Made by a program: the position numbers and the translations under genes | Source: Bostrychus sinensis | Lineage: Eukaryota > Chordata > Actinopteri > Gobiiformes > Eleotridae | Reading direction: 5' to 3' | Length of the DNA: 64,000 nucleotides | Assembly (NCBI GenBank): GCA_020698575.1 | Contig: CM036253.1 | Coordinates: 2,739,273-2,803,272 of the forward strand | In this document: positions 24,550 to 34,800 of the stretch, piece after piece | Layout: the number at the start of each line of letters is the position of its first letter | How positions within the stretch are numbered: position 1 is the stretch's first letter | Notes under the pieces: model-generated | Databases searched by the model: none | What the model saw: only the letters and a program-made list of their open reading frames with translations | Told to the model about the DNA's origin: nothing

Positions 24550-25270
24550 GCGCTGCACAATATATCGCAAAATTATCGTTATCGCAATATCGGCAAACGC
24601 AATATCTGTATCACAAGAATCTAAATATATCGCAATAACGCTGTGGTCTTCCATCTGACAGAGATTTACACTGAAGAATCATTTTCCACCAGAGCCTTAA
24701 AAGAACATGTGTTGTGACTAAATAAAAATGTTTAAAAAGTCCAGTTTTAGTGGTAATTTAATTAATTTAGTCACAGCTTAGCCTTGTTTTATTCCTGGTT
24801 TAGTCTGTGTTAAGTTTTGATTTTGATGCAGTTTTGACTTGTAAATACAGGGCTTTACAGTTTTGTTTTAAGTGAATTTACCAGAACTAAACTAGGTCTA
24901 GATCTGTTTTACGTGAATTAACCATGCCAGAATAGTAGGCCCTATTTTAAAATATCGCAATAATATCGTTATCATGATATTCCACATAATTATCGAATAT
25001 GTTTTGCATAAATGTTTAAAAAGTCCAGTTTTAGTGGTAATTTAATTAATTTAGTCACAGCTTAGCCTTGTTTTATTCCTGGTTTAGTCTGTGTTAAGTT
25101 TTGATTTTGTCACTTGTAAATACAGGAACTTACATTTTTGTGAAATGTAGTGAATTTAACTTACTATGTTCGAAAAGTAGGCTCTATTTTCAAATATCGC
25201 ACTAATATCGTTATCGCAATTTTCAACATAGTTATCGAATATCGCATGTTTTCTCCATATCATGCTGTAA
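24550..25270 (+). mobile_element. ATATCG-type MITE with internal duplication
   Basis: Begins GCGCTGCACAATATATCGC and ends CGCATGTTTTCTCCATATCA, like the element at 27951-28394 but longer. The internal block around CCAGTTTTAGTGGTAATTTA to TTAAGTTTTGATTTTG occurs twice (24737-24826 and 25018-25108), so this copy carries a tandem duplication or a nested second copy. Confidence 0.85.
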
Positions 25271-25664
25271 CTGTCACATTTCTATTGTGTTCATCTACTG
25301 TATATGTAGCCCATTTGTTTCATTGTGTGTAATTTTAAGTTTCACCAGAGAGGGCGCTGTAGTGTTGAAATGTGTTTGTGTGCGCTGCTAAAGTAAAAAG
25401 GTAATTGGAAGAAGCGGATCCAAGAAAAGGCATGGTTTGCAGACACATCGACAAGTAAAAAAGAAGAAACATAGTGCAAGAAGTGTTTATATTCGTCATT
25501 TGTCCTTATTTTCTGTTAGCTAATTGTCGTATTCGTCTGTGCTTTTCTTTAGTTTTCACGGTGGATTTATGTTGATTTGTCAAGTGTAAAATAAATTCAT
25601 CAGTCAGAGGAAACCACTTGTGTCTCGAGTGCTTAAAGGAGTTACACATGCAGCCCTAGGACGT

Positions 25665-25900
25665 ACAGATCGTAGTTTCGTTGCTCCTGCGACTTATCGT
25701 CAGGTGTGACTTGTATATCAAATTTAACACGAATCAAGGAGTAAACATTACCGTCTACAGCTGCTAGAGGGCGCTCTAGGCTTGTGACGACGACTGTCAG
25801 TAGTATTCAGTGACGTAGAATGAGATCGGGAGCTTGGTGAACTTCCTTACGGTAACTTGCTTGTTGGACTCGCTGGGTTGTTCTGTTACACTTTTTGCCA
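25665..25900 (+). mobile_element. fragment of the TA-flanked transposon family
   Basis: Shares GAGGGCGCTCTAGGCTTGTG, TGCGACTTATCGTCAGGTGT and the GAGATCGGGAGCTTGGTGAA region with 20532-21188. The ends are incomplete. Confidence 0.65.
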
Positions 25901-25916
25901 TTTGCTAAAACTCTAA

Positions 25917-26572
25917 GGGCCAGATTTATCAAAGGTTTGCGTGCACGCTAACTGAATAAGATGCGCTAAAATTGGAGCAAACCCAGACGCAGTTGAGATT
26001 TGCGTGTCTTACAGGAGCAGAGCGAACGCAATGCAGATTTTACTCCTATGACCTAATGAATCTGTAAACTGAGGCGTTCTTCCCAGAGTGCGCAAAATGG
26101 AAGGCGGAGAAAATGCAAATTCATTCATTTACCGCCCGCAATATTATTTATCAAGGCTCACCATGACTTTGCGTGCGAAAATAGCGTATAAATTTTGCAC
26201 GTTGGAGAAGGACGTGCTAATCTTTTGCACAGATTTGGCTGCTGTGATTCATGTGAGACGAAGGAGAAGAAACGAACAAATACGTAGGTGTTTGCAGATC
26301 TATTTGCCATGACGGAGGAAAAAATTATTCACCAGCACTTTCAGCTCTTCTTGGTTAAATTTTTGCTTCTGTTTGTGTTCCACTTCCGCACCTTCCATGA
26401 CGCAAAACAATACACGCAATGATGCCGTTTAAATAGTTCTGCCCCATCTGTTTGCACTGTCACCGGCCACGCAGTTTGTCTTAGTAATTCACGCGCAACA
26501 CGAACATTAATAGCGGCCGCATATTTTCTCACTGCACTCGCAGTTTAGCACCTGACTTAGTAAATATGGCCC
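25917..26572 (+). mobile_element. PIF/Harbinger-like element with TAA target duplication and transposase remnant
   Basis: GGGCCAGATTTATCAAAGG at the left mirrors CTTAGTAAATATGGCCC at the right. TAA flanks both sides (25914-25916, 26573-26575). The frame at 26088-26312 ends in HVRRRRRNEQIRRCLQIY, an Arg-rich segment like the N-terminal part of Harbinger transposases. The catalytic region is missing. Confidence 0.78.
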
Positions 26573-26584
26573 TAAATGCCATTC

Positions 26585-27330
26585 TCTAAACCAGGCCATC
26601 ATTTACTTTAACTCTTTTCTCAAAAACATGACTCTCTGGTCTTGACCTTAAATACAATTTGCTGTTTGCACACAATTTGCAAAACCCTGACTCTACTTTT
26701 TGCGAAACACATAACACATTCCCACCTTTTACAACACACGAGATGCAAAAAGTTAACACAAAGAGGCAGAATTTAGACACAATTCCAACACACGTCGCCA
26801 AGATGGACGTCAGAGCTGCAAGACGTCATGCAAGAGGACAAGTAAGACCAAGACCAGCGCCCAGGCCCGAAACCGAGCCCAAACCAGAACCGGAACCCAT
26901 ACCTGGACCAAGACGTGGACCGAGACTTGGCCCAGGACCTGAAATTTGCCCCAGGACCAGGCCCAAGACCCAGACCAGGACCAGCACCAAGGTCCGAACC
27001 AGGACCCAGACCAAGACACGACGCTGAAGCTCAATAAATGTGCGACAGTAACTGGATTTACTGTAAATAATAATCACTTTAAAAAATAAATCTTGAATAC
27101 TGTGGGGCCAGTCTTTATAAAAGATTGAGAGAACAGTGTTTAGTGTTTTGCTGTGTAGTGTGTTGTGTCTGTTCTGTGTGTGTTAGTTTTGACAATAGAG
27201 TCATCATTACGACCGCAAAGTGAGCTTTTGACTCAAAACTATTTTGTACACATATTTTGAAAATTGTGTTGGGCGTTTAGTGAAATTGGTCTAATGTTCC
27301 AGCAAATGTGTTTTAGCAATTGGGGAAAAA
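26585..27330. mobile_element. probable interspersed repeat of unresolved class
   Basis: The left part (AATTTGCAAAACCCTGACTC) and right part (CAATAGAGTCATCATTACGA, GTGTTGGGCGTTTAGTGAA) look like repeat-derived sequence. Between them, at 26850-27025, is a 6-bp-based CAGGAC/CAAGAC run. Ends not resolved. Confidence 0.35.
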
Positions 27331-27417
27331 ACTATAATTTAGCCTCTTCAGCCTCCAAGGTTCTTTATGCTGTTGTGTAGCTGTTATTGTGTAACATACT
27401 GACACTTATCCAGTCTG

Positions 27418-27777
27418 TTGTTCTGTGTGTTGTTGTTCTGTGTGTTGTTGATCTGTGTGTTGTTGTTCTGTGTGTTGTTGTTCTGTGTGTTGTTGTTCTG
27501 TGTGTTGTTGATCTGTGTGTTGTTGTTCTGTGTGTTGTTGTTCTGTGTGTTGTTGATCTGTGTGTTGTTGTTCTGTGTGTGTTGTTCTGTGTTGTTGTTC
27601 TGTGTGTTGTTGTTCTGTGTGTTGTTGATCTGTGTGTTGTTGTTCTGTGTGTTGTTGTTCTGTGTGTTGTTGATCTGTGTGTTGTTGTTCTGTGTGTTGT
27701 TGATCTGTGTGTTGTTGTTCTGTGTGTTGTTGATCTGTGTGTTGTTGTTCTGTGTGCTGTTGTTCTGTGTGTTGTTA
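27418..27777. repeat. 15-bp TTCTGTGTGTTGTTG minisatellite
   Basis: About two dozen copies alternating TTCTGTG and ATCTGTG starts. The 15-bp period keeps frames open on both strands (FCVLL, THRTT repeats); these are not genes. Confidence 0.95.
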
Positions 27778-27950
27778 TGTCTCTGTTTACTTCAGTGGCC
27801 ACAGTTTTTCAGCAGACAGCGTCTTCATTAATCATTTATTTATCTTCTCCTGATTGTTCCATCAGGGGTCGAGGACGGCTGGAGCCTGTCCCTCGCAACT
27901 CTGGGCCTTAGGCGGGGTACCCAGTAACATACTGTGGGCGGGACGTACTA

Positions 27951-28394
27951 GGGCTGCACAATATATCGCAAAATTATCGTTATCGCAATATCAGCAAACC
28001 AATATCTGTATCGCAAGAATCTAAATATATCGCAATAACGCTGTGGTCTTCCATCTGACAGAGATTTACACTGAAGAATCATTTTCCACCAGAGCCTTAA
28101 AAGAACATGTGTTGTGACTAAATAAAAATGTTTAAAAAGTTCAGTTTTAGTGGTAATTTCATTAATTTAGTCACAGCTTAGCCTTGTTTTATTCCTGGTT
28201 TAGTCTGTGTTAAGTTTGGATTTTGTTGCTGTTTTGACTTGTAAATACAGGAACTTACATTTTTGTGAAATGTAGTGAATTTAACTTACTATGTTCGAAA
28301 AGTGGGCTTATTTTCAAATATCGCAATAATATCGTTATCACAATTTTCAACATAGTTATCAAATATCGCATGTTTTCTCCATATTGTGCAGCCC
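27951..28394 (+). mobile_element. ATATCG-type MITE, complete copy
   Basis: Ends GGGCTGCACAATAT and ATATTGTGCAGCCC are exact inverted copies. Sub-terminal arrays of ATATCGCAA/TTGCGATAT-type motifs and the internal CCTGGTTTAGTCTGTG segment match the copies at 24550 and 3268. Confidence 0.88.
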
Positions 28395-28719
28395 TTATAT
28401 TTACCCAGGCTTGGGGCTGGCACAATGTGTAGCTGGAGTTTTGGCTTTGCGTTGGACAACCACAAACCCCAAAAAAGCAGAACTATAAAAAGTTAAATGA
28501 AAGAAAGAATAAGAACAAGCAGCAGCTGTGATGACTCTGAGTGAACGTTAAAGTTTCTAAATGAGTAAAATTATTTTTGAATTTACAGGCAAAGTGGGAA
28601 AATTTAAAATATTCACTGTAACTCAATGGAATCTGTCGACTTATTACAACATTTGACACATGGTTAATAATAATTTGTAAAAAATAAAATAAATCAAATA
28701 AAAGCAAAATTTTCGGTAA

Positions 28720-29690
28720 CACTTTATTTTAACTATTAACTAAGTGATAATTAGCATGCTAATTGGTGGCTAATTAGCGTTTCATTGGTAATTATAAAGC
28801 ATTTCTTAATCCTTTGTTCTGTGTGATCATATTCTCCAACTAATTAACAACATTTCCTCTTGATAACTCATAATTACTGCTCATTAGTGGCAAGTAAGGA
28901 AACTGTTGGACATAAATTATGATCTTAATAAGATTTTTGTGGTTCTATTCCTACAGAAGCGTATTGCGTTCACCTGAAAAAAAAAAGTTTCTGTTTTAAT
29001 GAGCTAAGTTAGTTCTGTTTTTATGAGAAAAGTTCTGTTTTTATGAGTAAAATTTGTTCTGTTTTTACGAGAAAAGTAAATTCATGTCTATCACAACCAG
29101 TAAACGTTTAGCTCGTATTGAAGAGTTGCTCGCTAAAGAAAGGGCGTAAATGTCCCAACGACTTCGTTTAATACGGTTTTATTTTACTCTAGGCTTGAGA
29201 CCCTGGAGATTCTGCTTTCGTTAAGTAATATTGACGTATAATCATTAGTTTGTCGACTCTGCGCAGACATCTCAGGTCTTTGCGATTGACTTTGAATTCC
29301 TCTCCCCCCAAAAGTGGAACAAGATAATAAGGACCATTATTCACATAAAAACAGAAAATTATTTTACTCGTAAAAACAGAACTTTTCTCATAAAAACAGA
29401 ACTAACTTAGCTCATTAAAACAGAAACTTTTTTTTTTTTCAGGTGAACGCAATACGCTTCTGTATATTCCCTAATAATGCATATACTCTTATTAAGATCA
29501 TAATTTATATCCAACAGTTTCCTACTAATGAGCAGTAATTATGAGTTTATTAAGAGGAAAATGTGAGTTAGTTGCTAATTAGCTGCAGAGTATGGTCAAA
29601 CAGAATAATAGTAATTTATAATTACAAATTAAGAGTTAATTAATCACTAACTAGCATGCTAATTATCACATTTTTGCACATATTAGTAGC
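28720..29690. mobile_element. outer long-inverted-repeat element, disrupted by a nested MITE
   Basis: Left half (GATAATTAGCATGCTAATT, CCTCTTGATAACTCATAATTAC, ACTGTTGGACATAAATTATG) recurs inverted on the right (CATAATTTATATCCAACAGT, AATTATGAGTTTATTAAGAGG, AGCATGCTAATTATCAC). The left terminus GGTAACACTTTATTTT has no clear partner on the right. The MITE at 28952-29464 sits at its centre. Confidence 0.8.
28952..29464. mobile_element. nested palindromic MITE with TATTCC target duplication
   Basis: TACAGAAGCGTATTGCGTTC at the left is the inverse of GAACGCAATACGCTTCTGTA at the right. The inverted match continues about 100 bp through TTCTGTTTTTATGAG motifs. TATTCC flanks both ends (28946-28951 and 29465-29470). 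Confidence 0.9.
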
Positions 29691-29800
29691 TCAGTTGGTA
29701 GAGTGCCCACCACTGACTATGGAGTGAATGAAATTTCCCTTCCCTTCTGTGTAAAGCGCTTATAGTTAACGGTTCATAGATGGACTCTAAAGTGTTTTGT
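29691..29800 (+). mobile_element. tRNA-derived SINE-like fragment
   Basis: GTAGCTCAGTTGGTAGAGTG is a tRNA A-box-type head. The following sequence does not fold into a tRNA and reads into GTGTAAAGCGCTTATAG, typical of repeat tails. Confidence 0.45.
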
Positions 29801-30000
29801 TGAGTGCGTTTACTTTAACTTAACCAGTCGTATTAGTTTAAAGTCTTAAGTAACTATAAAGATGCACAGATACAAATCACCAATACAGATCTGTCAATCA
29901 CAAATTACTTTAAGATTACAAACTTGAAACACTCAGAGACCTCCACCAAGTACGGAAGAGGATTAGGGCCATTGTAAAAAAATATATTTTTGAGGGTTAA

Positions 30001-30143
30001 GTTCTGAGAAAAAAGTCAGAATTCTGAGAAAAAAGTCAAAATTCTGAGAAAAAGTCAGAATTCTGAGAAAAAAGTCAGAATTCTGAGAAAAAAGTCAGAA
30101 TCCTGAGAAAAAAGTCAAAATTCTGAGAATAAAGTCAGAATTC
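30001..30143. repeat. about 19-20-bp TTCTGAGAAAAAAGTCAGAA tandem repeat
   Basis: Seven imperfect copies with A-run length variation. Confidence 0.93.
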
Positions 30144-30319
30144 TTCCACTCTGTCTGCACATGTGGTTCCCGCCTGCGCTGCACAAATGAACATGACTCA
30201 GGTTTGATCCTTCCAGGCACTTGTAGTGAAACTACGGTAGCCTGTAAGGAAGGCTTCTGCTATGAAATATTACGTATTGTATGTAAAATTTAAACATTTT
30301 TACCCACAGAAACATACAA

Positions 30320-30344
30320 NNNNNNNNNNNNNNNNNNNNNNNNN
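30320..30344. other. assembly gap, 25 N
   Basis: Twenty-five N directly before the 12-bp minisatellite, so the array's 5' edge and true length are unknown. Confidence 1.
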
Positions 30345-30357
30345 TTTCTTTTTTTTT

Positions 30358-31646
30358 CCCTCACATGTCAGTCCACATGTCCCTCCACATGTCCGTCCAC
30401 ATGTCCCTCCACATGTCCCTCCACATGTCCGTCCACATGTCCCTCCACATGTCCCTCCACATGTCCCTCCACATGTCCGTCCACATGTCCCGTCCACATG
30501 TCCCTCCACATGTCCGTCCACATGTCAGTCCACATGTCCCTCCACATGTCCCTCCACATGTCCCTCCACATGTCAGTCCACATGTCCCTCCACATGTCCG
30601 TCCACATGTCAGTCCACATGTCCCTCCACATGTCCGTCCACATGTCCCTCCACATGTCCGTCCACATGTCCTCCACATGTCCCTCCACATGTCCAGTCCA
30701 CATGTCCCTCCACATGTCCCTCCACATGTCCCTCCACATGTCCCTCCACATGTCAGTCCACATGTCCCTCCACATGTCCGTCCACATGTCCGTCCACATG
30801 TCCCTCCACATGTCCGTCCACATGTCCCTCCACATGTCCGTCCACATGTCCCTCCACATGTCCGTCCACATGTCCCTCCACATGTCCGTCCACATGTCCC
30901 TCCACATGTCCCTCCACATGTCCGTCCACATGTCCCTCCACATGTCCGTCCACATGTCCCTCCACATGTCCCTCCACATGTCCGTCCACATGTCCCGTCC
31001 ACATGTCCCTCCACATGTCCCTCCACATGTCCCGTCCACATGTCCGTCCACATGTCCCTCCACATGTCCGTCCACATGTCCCTCCACGTGTCCGTCCACA
31101 TGTCCCTCCACATGTCCCTCCACATGTCCCTCCACATGTCCCTCCACATGTCCCTCCACATGTCCCTCCACATGTCCCTGCACATGTCCCTCCCCATGTC
31201 CGTCCACATGTCCCTCCACATGTCCGTCCACATGTCCCTCCCCATGTCCCTCCACATGTCCCTCCACATGTCCGTCCACATGTCCCTCCACATGTCCCTC
31301 CACATGTCCTTCCACATGTCCCTCCACATGTCCCTCCCCATGTCCCTCCACATGTCCCTCCACATGTCCGTCCACATGTCCCTCCACATGTCCCTCCACA
31401 TGTCCCTCCACATGTCCGTCCACATGTCCCTCCACATGTCCCTCCACATGTCCCTCCACATGTCCGTCCACATGTCCCTCCACATGTCCCTCCACATGTC
31501 CCTCCACATGTCCCTCCACATGTCCCTCCACATGTCCGTCCACATGTCCGTCCACATGTCCGTCCACATGTCCGTCCACATGTCCCTCCACATGTCCCTC
31601 CACATGTCCCTCCCTATGTCCCTCCACATGTCCCTCCACATGTCCC
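30358..31646. repeat. 12-bp CACATGTCCCTC minisatellite
   Basis: About 105 copies by length, mainly CACATGTCCCTC and CACATGTCCGTC with some CACATGTCAGTC. Every frame is open because the unit is a multiple of three with no stop; the large frames (PHVPPHV, STCPSTC, MSLHMSVH and minus-strand MWRD/GHVEGHVD) are artefacts. It ends 29 bases before the acceptor of the BPI-like exon at 31676. Confidence 0.97.
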
Positions 31647-31675
31647 ACTGACTGTAAACCTGTCATGTTTTGCAG

Positions 31676-31846
31676 ATCTGTTACTTGTTTGAGAAAAAAA
31701 TCAGTTCCAGGATTAACGGCATGTTGGGAGCCCTATCCATGCAGCAGAAGGTGTTCTCTGTGCGGGAACAGGACGTCCTGCTTGACTACAGCCTGGCCAC
31801 CCCCCCCACTGTCACCACCAGCACACACCTGGAGATTCCACTCAGA
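31676..31846 (+). CDS. BPI/LBP/PLTP-family lipid-binding protein, internal exon a
   Basis: This exon encodes 57 residues, phase 0 at both ends, between TGTTTTGCAG and AGA|GTGAGT. The peptide starts ICYLFEKKISSRINGML and ends LDYSLATPPTVTTSTHLEIP-LR. It corresponds to the end of the N-terminal barrel in BPI-family proteins. The Cys at residue 2 of the exon matches the conserved cysteine of BPI, PLTP and CETP at the same exon start, and DYSL followed by a Thr/Ser-rich strand matches PLTP's GIDYSLM region. A TGACT branch-site candidate lies 20-28 bases before the acceptor. The family binds lipids such as lipopolysaccharide or phospholipid outside the cell; which member this is cannot be settled from the fragment. 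The last bases of the exon are the template of the array that follows. Confidence 0.85.
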
Positions 31847-34800
31847 GTGAGTACACACCTGTCGCTCAGAGTGAGTACACACCTGTCGCTCAGAGTGAGT
31901 ACACACCTGTTGCTCAGAGCGAGTACACACCTGTCGCTCAGAGTGAGTACACACCTGTTGCTCAGAGCGAGTACACACCTGTCGCTCAGAGTGAGTACAC
32001 ACCTGTCGCTCAGAGTGAGTACACACCTGTCGCTCAGAGTGAGTACACACCTGTCGCTCAGAGTGAGTACACACCTGTCGCTCAGAGTGAGTACACACAC
32101 CTGTTGCTCAGAGCGAGTACACACCTGTCGCTCAGAGTGAGTACACACCTGTCGCTCAGAGTGAGTACACACCTGTTGCTCAGAGTGAGTACACACCTGT
32201 CGCTCAGAGTGAGTACACACCTGTCGCTCAGAGTGAGTACACACACCTGTTGCTCAGAGCGAGTACACACCTGTCGCTCAGAGTGAGTACACACCTGTCG
32301 CTCAGAGTGAGTACACACCTGTCGCTCAGAGTGAGTACACACACCTGTTGCTCAGAGCGAGTACACACCTGTCGCTCAGAGCGAGTACACACCTGTCGCT
32401 CAGAGTGAGTACACACACCTGTTGCTCAGAGTGAGTACACACCTGTCGCTCAGAGTGAGTACACACCTGTCGCTCAGAGCGAGTACACACCTGTCGCTCA
32501 GAGCGAGTACACACCTGTCGCTCAGAGCGAGTACACACACCTGTCGCTCAGAGCGAGTACACACACCTGTCGCTCAGAGTGAGTACACACACCTGTCGCT
32601 CAGAGCGAGTACACACCTGTCGCTCAGAGCGAGTACACACCTGTAGCTCAGAGTGAGTACACACCTGGCGCACAGAGCGAGTACACACCTGTCGCTCAGA
32701 GTGAGTACACACCTGTTGCTCAGAGTGAGTATACACACCTGGCGCTCAGAGCGAGTACACACCTGTCGCTCAGAGTGAGTACACACCTGTCGCTCAGAGT
32801 GAGTACACACCTGTTGCTCAGAGTGAGTATACACACCTGTCGCTCAGAGCGAGTACACACCTGTCGCTCAGAGCGACTACACACCTGGCGCTCAGAGTGA
32901 GTACACACCTGGCGCACAGAGCGAGTACACACCTGTCGCTCAGAATGAGTACACACCTGGCGCTCAGAGTGAGTACACACCTGTCGCTCAGAGCGAGTAC
33001 ACACCTGGCGCTCAGAGTGAGTACACACCTGTCGCTCAGAGCGAGTACACACCTGGCGCTCAGAGTGAGTACACACCTGTCGCTCAGAGTGAGTACACAC
33101 ACCTGTTGCTCAGAGCGAGTACACACCTGTCGCTCAGAGCGAGTACACACCTGTAGCTCAGAGTGAGTACACACCTGTCGCTCAGAGTGAGTACACACCT
33201 GTCGCTCAGAGCGAGTACACACCTGGCGCTCAGAGCGACTACACACCTGGCGCTCAGAGTGAGTACACACCTGGCGCACAGAGCGAGTACACACCTGTCG
33301 CTCAGAGTGAGTACACACCTGTCGCTCAGAGTGAGTACACACCTGTCGCTCAGAGTGAGTACACACACCTGTTGCTCAGAGTGAGTACACACCTGGTGCA
33401 CAGAGCGAGTACACACCTGTCGCTCAGAGTGAGTACACACCTGGCGCTCAGAGTGAGTATACACACCTGGCGCTCAGAGTGAGTACACACCTGTCGCTCA
33501 GAGCGAGTACACACCTGTCGCTCAGAGCGAGTACACACCTGGCGCTCAGAGTGAGTATACACACCTGGCGCTCAGAGTGAGTACACACCTGTCGCTCAGA
33601 GCGAGTACACACCTGGCGCTCAGAGTGAGTACACACCTGTCACCCAGAGTGAGTATACACACCTGTCGCTCAGAGTGAGTACACACCTGTCGCTCAGAGC
33701 GAGTACACACCTGGCGCTCAGAGTGAGTATACACACCTGGCGCCCAGAGCGAATACACACCTGTCGCCCAGAGTGAGTACACACCTGTCGCTCAGAGCGA
33801 GTACACACCTGGCGCTCAGAGTGAGTATACACACCTGGCGCTCAGAGCGAGTACACACCTGTCGCTCAGAGCGAGTACACACCTGGCGCTCAGAGTGAGT
33901 ATACACACCTGGCGCTCAGAGCGAGTACACACCTGGCGCTCAGAGCGAGTACACATCTGTCGCTCAGAGTGAGTACACACCTGGTGCTCAGAGCGAGTAC
34001 ACACCAGTCGCTCAGAGTGAGTACACACACCTGTTGCTCAGAGCGAGTACACACCTGGCGCTCAGAGCGAGTACACACCTGTCGCTCAGAGTGAGTACAC
34101 ACACCTGGCGCTCAGAGCGAGTACACACCTGTCGCTCAGAGTGAATACACACCTGGCGCTCAGAGCGAGTACACACCTGTCGCTCAGAGTGAATACACAC
34201 CTGTCGTTCAGAGTGAGTACACACCTGGTGCTCAGAGCGAGTACACACCAGTCGCTCAGAGTGAGTACACACACCTGTTGCTCAGAGCGAGTACACACCT
34301 GGCGCTCAGAGCGAGTACACACACCTGTCGCTCAGAGCGAGTACACACCTGGCGCTCAGAGCGAGTCCACACCTGTCGTTCAGAGTGAGTACACACACCT
34401 GGCGCTCAGAGTGAGTACACACCTGGCGCTCAGAGTGAGTATACACACCTGGCGCTCAGAGCGAGTCCACACTTGTCGTTCAGAGTGAGTACACACACCT
34501 GGCGCTCAGAGCGAGTACACAGCTGGCGCTCAGAGCGAGTACACACCTGGCGCTCAGAGTGAGTACACACCTGGTGCTCAGAGCGAGTACACACCTGGCG
34601 CTCAGAGTGAGTACACACACCTGGCGCTCAGCGCGAGTACACACCTGGCGCTCAGAGTGAGTACACACACCTGGCGCTCAAAGCGAGTACACACCTGTGG
34701 CTCAGAGTGAGTACACACACCTGTCGCTCAGAGTGAGTACACACCTGGTGCTCAGAGCGAGTACACACCTGGCGCTCAGAGTGAGTACACACACCTGGCG

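Noticed and set aside
26659..27027. 122-codon frame rich in Pro, Arg and Thr
   Set aside because: Driven by a degenerate CAGGAC/CAAGAC repeat; the antisense frames are equally long.
29691..29765. tRNA gene from the TAGCTCAGTTGGTAGAG head
   Set aside because: The remainder does not form a cloverleaf; a SINE fragment is more likely.
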